From: Algoriphagus oliviformis
Lineage (GTDB): Bacteria; Bacteroidota; Bacteroidia; Cytophagales; Cyclobacteriaceae
Assembly: GCF_017254915.1 (NCBI RefSeq)
Contig: NZ_JAFKCT010000004.1
Span: forward strand, 248,001 to 312,000
Reading direction: 5' to 3'
Length of the DNA stretch: 64,000 nucleotides
Under the pieces are notes generated by a model, which had not been told where the DNA came from, searched no databases, and was given only the letters and a program-made list of their open reading frames with translations. The position numbers and the translations under genes were made by a program. Below, piece after piece: positions 45,827-56,045 of the stretch. The stretch's first letter is position 1. Each line of letters begins with the position of its first letter.

Positions 45827-48800
45827 TTAGAAATTGTAGCCCAAAGTAAAGTAGAACTTCAGGTCTTCTTTTTCATAGTTTCGGATAGGCCGCGCCATGT
45901 CAAACTTGACGTAGTAATTCAGCAGTACGGTGCGCAATCCCGCTCCGTAGCTCTGCAGCCAGGGGTTGTTGAAGTTGTTCAACACGATCACGAAGGGCGA
46001 GCCCTCGGTATTGATCACTTCGGTATTTTGGTCATTGACACGCTCCCAAGGGGCAAACTCGTCCCAAGCCGATCCGATGTCGTAGAACCCTACCAGCTGG
46101 AAGTTGCGGACGAAGTTGGAAGTAATATTCCCGCGCGTGAGGTATGAAAACAGCGGTACGCGCAGCTCCGTGGTGAAGGTGATCACCTTGTTGCCCCGGA
46201 TCTCGTCATAGTCGTAGCCCCTCAAGTCCACAAAGTCGGCAAAGAGGATATTGGAGTTTTCGACGCCCTGAGGGTTACGGACTGGAGATGGCTCCGGCCT
46301 ATTGGATGGCGGATTGTAAAACTCGTTGAAGAGCCAATTGTCCATCCCCCCCACGAGGTAATTTTGGGGATTTTTGCCCATGAAAGACCCTACGTACAGC
46401 TTGGAGGCCAAAGTGATGTTTTTGTGGATCTTCTGGTAGTTTCTCAGGTCAAGGTAGAAGTTGCTGAACGAGCGCTCTCCATGATTCAAACCCTGATAGT
46501 GCTGGAAGCCCACCTTTCCTTTGACCCCGGTGAACGAATACAGCCCCATAGGCTCGGTACGGTCATACACAAACTCCACCTTACCCCCTAGGTAGTTGAC
46601 GTCAAAGCGGTTTTGCTCCGGCACCTGTCCGTAGATCAACGAGTCGGGATTGAGGTTGAAATACTGGGACTTGGCTACAAATGGAGCCGCATAGATCCTG
46701 GAATTGATGTTCAGAGGATACGATACGCCGGTCTCCACCTGGGTCAGGACGTATTTCTGGAAGCTGATGTCACTCTGCTCTACGCGGATCGTCCTCCGGT
46801 CAAACCTCGCCCGGAGGTCCAGCCGGCTTTTGAGGTATTCGTATTCAAACCAAATGTCGCCACCCGAATTGAAGTCCAGCGCAGTCATGATACCCCCCTG
46901 AAACACATGGTTGTCCAGGATGTCGGTCATCTTGCCATCCAGGTTGATGCCGAAGCCTCGCAGCGGATCCACGACAAATCTCGTGTTGATGTGGTTGGTG
47001 AAAAACTGCTGCTCCATGCGTCTCGGACCGGTCACACGCTTCTGCATGGACTGCTTCCTAAACGCTTCCAGGAGGTTGGTTCGGTTCAGCTCAGGCTTGC
47101 CGGTGTCAGCCGCTGGCGCTTGGGCCTGGGGAAGGGTGTCGAAGGTGTAGTTTTCCGTATTGATGCCTTTTCTGGACTCGAATCGCAACCTGTCCAAGTT
47201 GATGGAAGAGGTCCTGTTGGTGGAAGTAGTATCTACGGCCGGCACCTGCTGCTCCGGTTCGGTACGGGTGGGCTCGGACGGCTGGGCGACACTAGTCCTC
47301 GACTCCAGCAATCTCCTGGCAGCAAGGCGTTCATTCAGGTCCTTGGCCTGGGCCAGCTGCACACGAGGCGTACTAGGAGTAAACTGGTCTACTCCCGAGT
47401 AACCCTCAACGAATAGGTAGGACTCTTTCCCGCTTCTGAGTGCATAGGCGATCTTGTTCATCCTGCTGGTGATGTCGAAGACCTCGATGCTTTTGTCAAA
47501 GGCGGAAATCTGATTGGAAACCTGATTTCCGATACTGAACCGCATCAGGTTGGTGATTCCGCTGAGGTCGCTCATGTAGATCAGCGTATTGCTGTTCACC
47601 TTTCTGGGACGCAGGTTTCTACTGTTGGAGTTGGTCAGGCGGGTAAAAATCGTGGTATCCTTGAGCACATCGACACGCTGGAGGTTGTACAGATCGGGCA
47701 AGACCTTGATATCCGGCGTCGCGGTCAGCACTGAATCCGGCAGCTCCGTGAAGTTGGAAGAATAGACGATCACCGAGTCATTGAGAAACATCGGTGTCAA
47801 ATCGTCAAAAACATCATTGGTCAGGCGCTTGCCTTGGCCGCGTACGTTGAGCGTATAGATGTCCGTCTTGCCGTTGGAGATCGCCGAAAGCACCATGTTT
47901 CTGCCCGACTCATTGAAGTCCAAGCTGAGGATTTGGGTGATGTTTCGGAGGAAAATCTTGTCCTGGTTCGTCCCGTCGATGGAGCGAAGCCTCAGCGTCG
48001 TGAATCCCCGCTTAAAGGACGCTATCGCTAGATTGGCCGAGTCCCTCCAGGCGATGATGGGCGAGTAGAGGTTTGGCGACAGCTCATCATAGCTCGCCCC
48101 TCCCTGGAACACCGTCTGCTCCGCACCGGTGGAGAGGTCTCTGACGATCACCTTGAACTTACCCGCATTGTTGAGCACATAGCCAAGCATCAGCCCATCA
48201 GGGCTAAACTTGATGTCGCTGATCGCCCCATCCACCCGCGAGGAGGTCTTGGCCACCGCGGACTCCGTATTCACGCTCTTGAAGGAAGAATAGACCGGCT
48301 CGTTCACCTTGAGGTAATAGCTTTTCCAGTCTTCGAAAAAAGCCCTTGCGTTGATGCCAATCGTGTTTGCTATGCTGTTTTCCTCGTTTCGGTTGATCCG
48401 GGACAGGTTGAGGATACTGGACACATAGCGGCGTCCGTACTTTTCGGAGATATAGTTCCAGATGGACTGTCCTACCAGACCGGCCTCAATACCGGTCAGG
48501 TTCAGGATCTTTGGATTGGAGTTGTCCTTGAGGTATTGGCGCATGAAGTCGTCCATCTCGCGGCTCCAGCCCTTGGCCAGATAGAGCGCGGCACCGTCGA
48601 TGTACCATTCGGGAAAGTCGTTGATCAGGTTGGACTGGAAGGCGTCCGCCACGGACGCGCCATAGAGCATCTCGCGGATGATGATCTTGGAGGTCGCTGC
48701 GATCACGTCCTCCTTAAACTGGTCTATACGTCCCTTGTAGGACACTTCGGCTATCAGCCTTGTAAACTTGGTCTGACCATCCTCGGAGTACTGCTGCACG

Positions 48801-49120
48801 TTCAGGTTGAGATTGCTCTGTAGCGCCTCCTCGGGGGAATTGTAGATGTAGATCTTTGGCTTGGTGTAGGCCACGTAGCCGATCATCTGGGTCAGCTTGT
48901 CAAACTCCGACTCCAGGTAGTCGATCGCCATCTTGGCGTTGGCACCCCCGCGGTCGTAATAGTAGACCTCAAAATTGTTGGAAGAGTAAAAATACCATTC
49001 TATCTCCTTGTGCTGGATCCGGTTTTTACCGAACCGTTCTTGGTCAAACTGTGCCATGGTGTGGGTGGCACTTCCCAAAGCAAGAATCAGGATCAAAAGT
49101 CGAAAGACTGTGTATCGCAT
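45827..49120 (-). CDS. Outer-membrane protein: gluzincin-like, TolB-propeller and barrel modules
   Basis: This 1097-residue protein has a signal peptide (ending THTMAQ). The first module (about residues 25-275) resembles an M1/MA-clan peptidase fold: FPEWYIDGAALYLAKGW matches the downstream glutamate helix. The expected HExxH helix instead reads IIIREMLYG, so it is probably inactive. A TolB-like beta-propeller follows (about 290-590; KFSPDGLMLGYVLNNAGK, LSLDFNESGRNMVLSAISN), then a low-complexity linker (about 600-680) and a C-terminal beta-barrel resembling the BamA/Omp85 end (about 700-1097, terminal Phe). Commonly annotated as a TolB-like protein; true role unknown. Confidence 0.9.
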   Translation of the reverse strand: MRYTVFRLLILILALGSATHTMAQFDQERFGKNRIQHKEIEWYFYSSNNFEVYYYDRGGANAKMAIDYLESEFDKLTQMIGYVAYTKPKIYIYNSPEEALQSNLNLNVQQYSEDGQTKFTRLIAEVSYKGRIDQFKEDVIAATSKIIIREMLYGASVADAFQSNLINDFPEWYIDGAALYLAKGWSREMDDFMRQYLKDNSNPKILNLTGIEAGLVGQSIWNYISEKYGRRYVSSILNLSRINRNEENSIANTIGINARAFFEDWKSYYLKVNEPVYSSFKSVNTESAVAKTSSRVDGAISDIKFSPDGLMLGYVLNNAGKFKVIVRDLSTGAEQTVFQGGASYDELSPNLYSPIIAWRDSANLAIASFKRGFTTLRLRSIDGTNQDKIFLRNITQILSLDFNESGRNMVLSAISNGKTDIYTLNVRGQGKRLTNDVFDDLTPMFLNDSVIVYSSNFTELPDSVLTATPDIKVLPDLYNLQRVDVLKDTTIFTRLTNSNSRNLRPRKVNSNTLIYMSDLSGITNLMRFSIGNQVSNQISAFDKSIEVFDITSRMNKIAYALRSGKESYLFVEGYSGVDQFTPSTPRVQLAQAKDLNERLAARRLLESRTSVAQPSEPTRTEPEQQVPAVDTTSTNRTSSINLDRLRFESRKGINTENYTFDTLPQAQAPAADTGKPELNRTNLLEAFRKQSMQKRVTGPRRMEQQFFTNHINTRFVVDPLRGFGINLDGKMTDILDNHVFQGGIMTALDFNSGGDIWFEYEYLKSRLDLRARFDRRTIRVEQSDISFQKYVLTQVETGVSYPLNINSRIYAAPFVAKSQYFNLNPDSLIYGQVPEQNRFDVNYLGGKVEFVYDRTEPMGLYSFTGVKGKVGFQHYQGLNHGERSFSNFYLDLRNYQKIHKNITLASKLYVGSFMGKNPQNYLVGGMDNWLFNEFYNPPSNRPEPSPVRNPQGVENSNILFADFVDLRGYDYDEIRGNKVITFTTELRVPLFSYLTRGNITSNFVRNFQLVGFYDIGSAWDEFAPWERVNDQNTEVINTEGSPFVIVLNNFNNPWLQSYGAGLRTVLLNYYVKFDMARPIRNYEKEDLKFYFTLGYNF

Positions 49121-49141
49121 TCGGATCAGAATTGATAGGTT

Positions 49142-50188
49142 TTAAATATACTTAAAATACCGAGCTATATCCACCTCAGCAATTATTGGCTCAGATTTTA
49201 TCAAATACCGGGTCATCATTTTACTAAAATAGGGAATCAGCGAAACACCTTTGGCTCCGAAACCATTGAATATGTAAACGCTGTCTTCTACAGGATGTTT
49301 GCCCAAAAACGGCTTCCTATCCTTGGTGGCGGGACGAATTCCGGTCTTATGGCTTTTGACCGAATCCACGGGTACCTTGACCAGCTCCTGGAGCTTGGCA
49401 AGGATCTCGCTTTTCGCACTTTCACTGGGACCGGTATCCAAGTCATGCCAGGTGTAGGTGGAGCCCACGCGATAGACTCCCGGCGCAAGCTTGACCCGAA
49501 AAACGCCCCGGTTGGCAATGAACCCAGGATCAAACTGCTGCTGCACTTCCAGGATTTCGCCCTTGACGGGGGCAAAGGGAAGAAAGCCGAAAAACCGACT
49601 CTTCATCGCCCCAAGCCCATTGCAGTAAATCAGGCTTTTCGCCAAGATATCGCCATAGCGCCAACCCTCAGGGGCAGGTTCGAGCAGGCTTTCGTCAAAA
49701 GCCTGTCGGCAAAGTCTCTCGCCAAAGTGACCCGCCATGCCATCAAGGAATTCATTGATGTTGAGCCAGCCGGACATGCGCAGCAGCACCCCGCCAAATA
49801 CGTCGTTCATCTCCGGATGCTGGCTTTCGGTGAAAATCTTTTCCACAAACATCGCGATCGCCGGATCACTGGAATGCCCCATCCACTCATTTTGCTCTTC
49901 GATGGACAAAAATGGCCGGTAGATCTTCTCTTTGGTCAGAAACCTCCTGCCACTGGCCTCTTCGAGCTGGCGGTAAAAAGGCTCGATTTCCGGAAAAAGC
50001 AGTTCTGCCTTCCAAGACTTGACCATCTTGCGGCCGGTGACGGGATTGTAGAGTCCCGCTGCCACGCGGCTGCTTTGGTTGGATTCAGGCTGGTCAAAAA
50101 GCAAAATCCGCTGCCCCTCCTGCTCCAGCCTATAGGCGAGCGCACTGCCCGCCAGGCCTTGTCCTATGATCAAAAAATCAATTTCCAT
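49142..50188 (-). CDS. FAD-dependent (DAO family) oxidoreductase
   Basis: This 348-residue protein opens MEIDFLIIGQGLAGSALAYRL, the nucleotide-binding motif of the DAO family, and ends with GFGAKGVSLIPYF. The ATG at 50188 begins the fold; six upstream codons are ignored. The substrate is unknown, perhaps an amine or amino acid. It heads a minus-strand run with the large membrane protein (21 bp) and yicC (14 bp). Confidence 0.9.
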   Translation of the reverse strand: MEIDFLIIGQGLAGSALAYRLEQEGQRILLFDQPESNQSSRVAAGLYNPVTGRKMVKSWKAELLFPEIEPFYRQLEEASGRRFLTKEKIYRPFLSIEEQNEWMGHSSDPAIAMFVEKIFTESQHPEMNDVFGGVLLRMSGWLNINEFLDGMAGHFGERLCRQAFDESLLEPAPEGWRYGDILAKSLIYCNGLGAMKSRFFGFLPFAPVKGEILEVQQQFDPGFIANRGVFRVKLAPGVYRVGSTYTWHDLDTGPSESAKSEILAKLQELVKVPVDSVKSHKTGIRPATKDRKPFLGKHPVEDSVYIFNGFGAKGVSLIPYFSKMMTRYLIKSEPIIAEVDIARYFKYI

Positions 50189-50243
50189 GTCCCAAAATAA
50201 AGCCATTATTCCTTACTTTGCTGCGATCCCGCAGAGTTTTGCC

Positions 50244-50897
50244 ATGCTTCACATCAAGTCATTCACCTTCAATCCATTTCAGGAAAACAGCTACCTCGTC
50301 CATGATGACTCCGGTACGGCAGTGCTGATCGATCCGGGCTGCCACACCGCTGCCGAACGGAGCGAACTGGAAGACTACATCGCGGCAAAAGCCCTGAAGG
50401 TGGTGAACCTGCTCAACACCCACTGCCATATCGACCATGTCCTCGGCAATGCTTGGGCAAAAAAGAGATTCGGTATCCCCCTGTGGATTCATCGCCAGGA
50501 GATTCCGGTACTCAAATCCGTGGAAGTCTATGCGCCAAACTACGGTTTTCACGGCTATGAATCCGCCGAAGCCGACCACTTTTTGGAGGAAGGCCAGCTG
50601 TTCAAAGTCGGCGAGGAAAGCCTCAAGGTGCTTTTTGTCCCAGGCCATGCGCCAGGACATGTGGTATTCTATCACGAGGACAGCGGACAGTGCATAGGCG
50701 GGGACACGCTTTTCAAGGGAAGCATAGGCCGCACGGATCTTCCCGGCGGCAACCATGACCTGCTGCTGGAAAAGATCAAGTCGGAGCTTTTCAGCCTACC
50801 GGATGGAACGGTAGTCTATCCGGGACATGGCCCCGAAACCACCATCGGCTTCGAAAAAGTCTACAATCCCTTTGTGGGAGAAAGGGCCATCTATTGA
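50244..50897 (+). CDS. Metallo-beta-lactamase-fold hydrolase (glyoxalase II-like)
   Basis: This 217-residue protein has the zinc-binding THCHIDH motif (His60, His62, Asp64, His65), PGHAPGH, GGDTLFKGSIGRTDLPGG and a late PGHGPETT. It belongs to the small hydrolase branch near glyoxalase II, acting on thioesters or similar bonds in the cytoplasm. The ATG at 50244 opens the first beta strand. It is followed by pssA with a 1-bp overlap (TGATG), the head of a five-gene run. Confidence 0.92.
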   Translation: MLHIKSFTFNPFQENSYLVHDDSGTAVLIDPGCHTAAERSELEDYIAAKALKVVNLLNTHCHIDHVLGNAWAKKRFGIPLWIHRQEIPVLKSVEVYAPNYGFHGYESAEADHFLEEGQLFKVGEESLKVLFVPGHAPGHVVFYHEDSGQCIGGDTLFKGSIGRTDLPGGNHDLLLEKIKSELFSLPDGTVVYPGHGPETTIGFEKVYNPFVGERAIY

Positions 50898-51589
50898 TGA
50901 TCAAGGCACAGATTCCCAACACCCTTACCCTGCTCAATCTCCTCGCCGGAGTGATCGGCATCATCACCGTTTTGGAGGGGCATGTCCTCGCAGGAGCCTA
51001 TTTTGTATTGGTCTCGGCGGCATTCGATTTCCTCGACGGCTTTGCAGCGAGGCTGCTCCGGGTGCAGAGTGACATGGGCAAGGAGCTCGACTCCCTGGCA
51101 GATGTGGTATCTTTTGGGGTACTGCCGGGCCTGATCCTTTTCATGATGGCCAAAAGCTCCGCCCCAGCGGACTCCTATCTGCCCTATCTGACGCTCATCG
51201 TGCCCATGCTTTCCGCCTATCGACTGGCGAAATTCAATTTGGATACCCGCCAGAGTGATCGCTTCATTGGACTCCCTACCCCCGCCAACGCGCTTTTTCT
51301 GAGCACCCTGCCTTATCTGGCCGTCCGATGGCCCATGCTGGGAGAGTTGCTCACCCTGCCTTGGGCGCTGGTGGCCATTGCCTGGCTTTTTGCGATCCTG
51401 CTCGTCTCCGAGATTCCGCTGATCGCATTGAAGTTCAAGAGTTTTGCCTTTGCCAAGAACAGATTTCGGTATGCACTCATCGGCATCAGCCTCTTGATCG
51501 TGGCCGGTCTGCAGCTGGCAGGCATCCCACTGGTGATTTTGGCGTATATTGTACTCTCCGTGATCGAAAACGCAACAGGAAGTGAATGA
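50897..51589 (+). CDS. pssA: CDP-diacylglycerol-serine O-phosphatidyltransferase
   Basis: This 230-residue membrane enzyme has the CDP-alcohol phosphotransferase motif in full: Asp47-Gly48, Ala51-Arg52, Gly61, Asp65 and Asp69, with about six further hydrophobic helices. Placement in the phosphatidylserine synthase branch is by sequence flavour (NTLTLLNLLAGVIGI start). It makes phosphatidylserine, the precursor of phosphatidylethanolamine. The ATG at 50897 overlaps the preceding stop. The next gene, porU, starts inside its stop (ATGA). Confidence 0.92.
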   Translation: MIKAQIPNTLTLLNLLAGVIGIITVLEGHVLAGAYFVLVSAAFDFLDGFAARLLRVQSDMGKELDSLADVVSFGVLPGLILFMMAKSSAPADSYLPYLTLIVPMLSAYRLAKFNLDTRQSDRFIGLPTPANALFLSTLPYLAVRWPMLGELLTLPWALVAIAWLFAILLVSEIPLIALKFKSFAFAKNRFRYALIGISLLIVAGLQLAGIPLVILAYIVLSVIENATGSE

Positions 51590-54500
51590 GGAAAGGCATT
51601 GCCGTCGGGATTCTTTGGGTGATCCTCGGCCTTTGGGCCGGGATGCCGCAGGTCTTGGCGCAGACTTTCCGGTTTAAGGTCGCAGAGCAGGGCATCTACA
51701 AGATCTCTGAAAGCCAAGCCAAAGCATTGGGTTTTGCCGGCCTCACAGAGCTCAGCATCTATGGGTTTCCCGGTATGCTCCCGCAAAAACTCGACTCCTC
51801 ACAGCTTCAATTGCAGGAGATCCCTGCCCTGGAGCAAGAAGGACAGCTTTTCTTTTTCCTCTCCGGCCCCCATACCATCGCCTACACTCCAGAGGGCCTG
51901 ACTTACAGCCATCACCTTTTTTCGGATTCACTGAGTTTCCTCGTTGGAAGAAGCCCGAGTCCAAGTCGTATCGCTTCCTCCTCCGCCGACGCACAGGAGG
52001 CAAGCCCTGGGCAGATCTGGTATCGATTCACAACCTACAAAACCGAAAAGACCAATGTGCTCAACTCCGGCAGAGCCTGGTATTCCGACCCGATCCGCCA
52101 AGGACAAAGCCTAAACATAAACCTATCCCTTCAAAGCTCTGCGGAAGCACCTTGGCTACTTTTCGGAAAGCTCATGGCCCAGTCTCCCTCCAGCTCCACC
52201 ATGCGGGTTCTTGAGGGCAACAACCTCCTCGGAGAGCTGGCTTTCGACCCCATCCCCAGCTCCACGTATGGCGTAAAGGGGCGCGAGCAAGCCTTTGCCT
52301 GGCAGCTGGCCCCGCGCGGCCCCCTCGCCCAGCTTAGGTTTACCTTCCAGGGCACGGGATCGGATGCAGGTTATCTGGATTACGTGGCAGTGGGAGTACC
52401 GCTTAGCAACTCAGTGATCTCAGAAGGCGTCTTGGAATCGGCGGCGACTGCGAGGCTGGCGCTTCCCAGCTCCCTTCAGGCCTGGGAGGTCAGCGACTTT
52501 TTCGTCCCCCGGGCATTGGCCCCTGGCTCTGGAAGGAGTGCTGTGGGAAAAAAATGGGCGATATTTTCTCCGGAAAAAGTCCCGGAAATCCGAGACTTCC
52601 AAAACGCTTCCCTGCAGCTGCGAACGCAAACGGACCCTCCGGAACTCCTGATCATCGCGCCCCAAGCGCTCCTTTCCTCGGCCAACAAGCTCCGAAACCA
52701 CAAGCTTTCCCTGGGAATCGAGGCCAAGGTGGTCACGCCCGAAGAAATCTATGAATCCTTCGGCTACGGGAATGCCGACCTCAGCGCCATCCGCAATTTC
52801 ATCGCATACAACTACCATCGGCACAACACCCTCAGCAATGTCCTCATCCTCGGCAAGGGCACCTTTGACTATAAAGGAAAGCTAGGCGGCAGACCCAACC
52901 TGGTCCCGATCTACACCAGCCGCGAAAGCCTCAACCCCCTGACGTCCTTCAGCTCCGACGATTACTTTGGGCTGATCGGCTTTGGCCAGGGAGAGTGGGA
53001 GGAAAGCCGGGACGGTGACGAGGCCCTCCAAATCGGGATCGGAAGGCTTCCGGCGATCAACTACGCCGAAGCCAACGAGATGGTGGAAAAGATCATCCGC
53101 TACGAGACGCGCCCTCATCGCACGCCCAAGTCATCTGCGGTCTCCCTGCTCGTGGATGACGGGGACAACAATATCCATCTCCGCGACGCGGAGTCCCACA
53201 GTGCCTACCTGACGGAGAACCATCCCGACTTTTTGCAAAACAAGCTTTACCTGGATCGTTTTGAGCAGGAAAAGTCCGGCAGCAGCCAGCGCTCGGCACA
53301 AGCCAAGTCCGCACTCAAAAAAACGCTGGACGAGGGCACGTTGATCCTCAATTTCATCGGCCATGGCAACGAGACCACCCTCATGGCGGAGGAGATCTTT
53401 CGGGTGGAGGACCTCGCTGACTGGGGTAGGCAGGAGCAGCTTGCGCTTTGGATCACGGCCACCTGCGAGTTTGGACGCCATGACAGCCCATTTGCCCGGT
53501 CAGCCGCAGAAGAACTGCTTTCCGCTAGGGAAAAGGGCGCCGTGGCACTCCTCACTACGGGCAGACCGGTTTTCAGCAGCGTCAATTTCTCCCTGAACAA
53601 GGCCTTCATCGAGGAGGTCTTCCGAAAAAAAGACGGCTCCCATCAGGATCTGGGAGAAATCTATCGCCAGACCAAAAACAGGAGTCTGAACGGCCCGCTC
53701 AATCGGAACTTCTCGCTGCTGGGTGATCCGAGCCTCAGGCTCGCCCTCCCGGATCTTGGCGTGCGGGTGACTTCCATCGAGGACAGCAAAAGCGGAAGCC
53801 CGGCAGACACGCTGAAAGCACTGCAGGAAATCACCCTGCATGCGGAGATCCTCGACCCGCTGACCGGAGCGATCCAGGCGGGCTTCAAGGGCTCCTACCA
53901 GCTCGAGCTTCGCGACAAAGCCGTACAAACTTCCACACTGGGCGACGAAAGCAGCCCCTATGAGTTCGAGGAGGAAACCGTCCTGCTTTTCCGCGGCACC
54001 GGAACGGTGGAATCAGGAAAGCTGGTGGCCAGGTTTTTGATCCCCGAGGGTATCAACCCAAAATACGGAAAAGGCAGCCTGAGAATCCGGGCCTGGGACA
54101 GTCGCTCGGGAATGCAGGCCATGGGGGCAGATCTACCGGTTATCGGTGGCCAAGCAGCCGAAAGCACCGACAAGACAGGCCCCTCCATCCTGCTTCTGAT
54201 CAATGGCCAAAGTGCGGAACCGCTGGTATTCCCCACCAAAAACCTGGAGATCAAGGGACTGCTTTCTGACCCTAGCGGCATCAATGTGTCCAGTTTCACC
54301 CCAGCGCAGGCGCTCAGCATCCAGGCGAACGGACAGGCGCCAGTCATCCTGAACGAATATTTCATAGCCACAGACGGAGGCTATGCCAACGGGTACTTCG
54401 ACACCTATCTGGGAGGGCTGGAGGAAGGAGCCAATACGATCACCGTGCGGGCATGGGATAATGCCGGCAACGAGACCGTACAAACCTTCTCCGTGAGAGT

Positions 54501-54825
54501 GGAGGGCAGCCGCTCGATCCGCATCTTGGACCACATGGCATTTCCCAATCCGGCGACCACGGAAACCCACTTTGAAGTGGCGCACAACCGTCCGGGGGAA
54601 AACCTAAGTCTCAGTCTGGCTGCCTATTCCCTGTCGGGTCAAATACTATTTCAGGAGACGTTTCGTTTCCAAAACGCTGAACGGAGCATCAAGGACTTGT
54701 ACTGGTCTTTTTTGCAAAACCAAACGAAATATCCAGCAAAAGGAACTTATATTTACAAATTAACGCTACAGTCGGAGTCTGATTTCACCTCAGATTCGGT
54801 CAGCGGAAAACTAGTGATTCAATGA
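51586..54825 (+). CDS. porU: Type IX secretion sortase PorU (C25 peptidase)
   Basis: This 1079-residue protein has a signal peptide (core GILWVILGLWAG, ending VLAQ) and the gingipain-like C25 peptidase domain. Catalytic His593 lies in NFIGHGNET and Cys627 in ITATCEFGRHD. A C-terminal domain (about residues 995-1079, FPNPATTETHFEV) resembles the T9SS sorting domain, as in known PorU. It cuts the sorting domains of T9SS clients at the cell surface and can join them to lipopolysaccharide. It overlaps pssA and porV by 4 bp each. Confidence 0.96.
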   Translation: MRKGIAVGILWVILGLWAGMPQVLAQTFRFKVAEQGIYKISESQAKALGFAGLTELSIYGFPGMLPQKLDSSQLQLQEIPALEQEGQLFFFLSGPHTIAYTPEGLTYSHHLFSDSLSFLVGRSPSPSRIASSSADAQEASPGQIWYRFTTYKTEKTNVLNSGRAWYSDPIRQGQSLNINLSLQSSAEAPWLLFGKLMAQSPSSSTMRVLEGNNLLGELAFDPIPSSTYGVKGREQAFAWQLAPRGPLAQLRFTFQGTGSDAGYLDYVAVGVPLSNSVISEGVLESAATARLALPSSLQAWEVSDFFVPRALAPGSGRSAVGKKWAIFSPEKVPEIRDFQNASLQLRTQTDPPELLIIAPQALLSSANKLRNHKLSLGIEAKVVTPEEIYESFGYGNADLSAIRNFIAYNYHRHNTLSNVLILGKGTFDYKGKLGGRPNLVPIYTSRESLNPLTSFSSDDYFGLIGFGQGEWEESRDGDEALQIGIGRLPAINYAEANEMVEKIIRYETRPHRTPKSSAVSLLVDDGDNNIHLRDAESHSAYLTENHPDFLQNKLYLDRFEQEKSGSSQRSAQAKSALKKTLDEGTLILNFIGHGNETTLMAEEIFRVEDLADWGRQEQLALWITATCEFGRHDSPFARSAAEELLSAREKGAVALLTTGRPVFSSVNFSLNKAFIEEVFRKKDGSHQDLGEIYRQTKNRSLNGPLNRNFSLLGDPSLRLALPDLGVRVTSIEDSKSGSPADTLKALQEITLHAEILDPLTGAIQAGFKGSYQLELRDKAVQTSTLGDESSPYEFEEETVLLFRGTGTVESGKLVARFLIPEGINPKYGKGSLRIRAWDSRSGMQAMGADLPVIGGQAAESTDKTGPSILLLINGQSAEPLVFPTKNLEIKGLLSDPSGINVSSFTPAQALSIQANGQAPVILNEYFIATDGGYANGYFDTYLGGLEEGANTITVRAWDNAGNETVQTFSVRVEGSRSIRILDHMAFPNPATTETHFEVAHNRPGENLSLSLAAYSLSGQILFQETFRFQNAERSIKDLYWSFLQNQTKYPAKGTYIYKLTLQSESDFTSDSVSGKLVIQ

Positions 54826-56042
54826 ACAAAAAGGCTGAAAAAAGCAAAAGGGGCATCCTTCTCACCATCCTCCTATTTGCCGGCTTCTCTACTTACGCCC
54901 AAAACTCGGTGATTATTTCCGGCCAGGATCCAAACCGCCGGGTGATCACTACGGCAGTGCCATTTCTGAACTTTGCCCCGGACTCCCGGCACTCGGGCAT
55001 GGGGGACGTAGGGGTCGCCACCTCCCCAGACGCCAACTCTGCCCACTGGAATTCCGGTAAACTTGCCTTCATCGAAGACGACTTGGGATTCTCCCTCTCC
55101 TATTCCCCTTGGCTCGGCAAGCTCGTCAACGACATGTCGCTGAGCTACCTCACCGGCTTCAAAAAAATCGACGAGTTCTCGGCCTTTGGATTTGACCTGC
55201 GCTACTTCAACATGGGCGACATCCAGCTGACCGACGAAAACGGCAACCCTTTGGGCGAGTTTAACCCCCGGGACATCGCCATCGGTGGCACCTACTCCAG
55301 AAAGCTTTCCTCCAAATTTGGACTGGGCATCTCTGCCCGCTTCATCTATTCCAACCTTTCCGGTAACATTTCCTCCGTCAGCGGCTCGGAAGCCAAGGCG
55401 GGAATCAGCGTGGGAACAGACATCGGGCTTTACTACTCCAAGCCGATTTTTGCCGGCGCAAAAGACGGAACCTGGTCCTGGGGCGTGGCAATCACCAATA
55501 TCGGCCCCAAGATCACCTACAACAGCGCGGAAGACTTGGACTATATCCCTACGAACTTCAGATTGGGAACGGCCTACTCCATAGACCTCGACCCAAACAA
55601 CTCCCTGACCTTTGCCTTCGACCTCAATAAGCTGCTGGTACCTACTCCGCCTCAGTATACAACCAATGATGACGGAACACTTGCAACAGATGCTGATGGG
55701 AATCTAATAATTGAACCTGGGAATGGAAAAGACCCCAACCGCGCGTTGATCTCTGGGATGTTCGGTTCGTTTTCTGATGCGCCGGACGGATTTTCGGAGG
55801 AAATGAAAGAATTTACGCTATCCTTTGGCGTGGAGTACAACTACGCAGAGAAGTTTGCCCTGCGTACCGGGTACTTCTACGAAAACCCGGACAAGGGCGG
55901 CCGCCGGTATTTCACCATGGGCTTGGGCATGGACATCAAAAAAATCGGGTTTGACTTCTCCTATCTGGTGCCCCAGACCCAAAACCACCCACTGGCAGAG
56001 ACGCTTAGATTCTCGCTGCTCTACACCATCCCAAGCAATTGA
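54822..56042 (+). CDS. porV: T9SS shuttle and outer-membrane barrel PorV
   Basis: This 406-residue protein has a signal peptide (GILLTILLFAGFSTYAQ) and a FadL-like barrel, with the PorV hallmarks VPFLNFAPDSRHSGMGDVGVA and SAHWNSGKLAF near the start. It collects clients from SprA and presents them to PorU. One extracellular loop (about residues 283-305) is Asp/Gly/Pro-rich. The ATGA overlap with porU implies linked translation. Confidence 0.96.
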   Translation: MNKKAEKSKRGILLTILLFAGFSTYAQNSVIISGQDPNRRVITTAVPFLNFAPDSRHSGMGDVGVATSPDANSAHWNSGKLAFIEDDLGFSLSYSPWLGKLVNDMSLSYLTGFKKIDEFSAFGFDLRYFNMGDIQLTDENGNPLGEFNPRDIAIGGTYSRKLSSKFGLGISARFIYSNLSGNISSVSGSEAKAGISVGTDIGLYYSKPIFAGAKDGTWSWGVAITNIGPKITYNSAEDLDYIPTNFRLGTAYSIDLDPNNSLTFAFDLNKLLVPTPPQYTTNDDGTLATDADGNLIIEPGNGKDPNRALISGMFGSFSDAPDGFSEEMKEFTLSFGVEYNYAEKFALRTGYFYENPDKGGRRYFTMGLGMDIKKIGFDFSYLVPQTQNHPLAETLRFSLLYTIPSN

Positions 56043-56045
56043 TCC

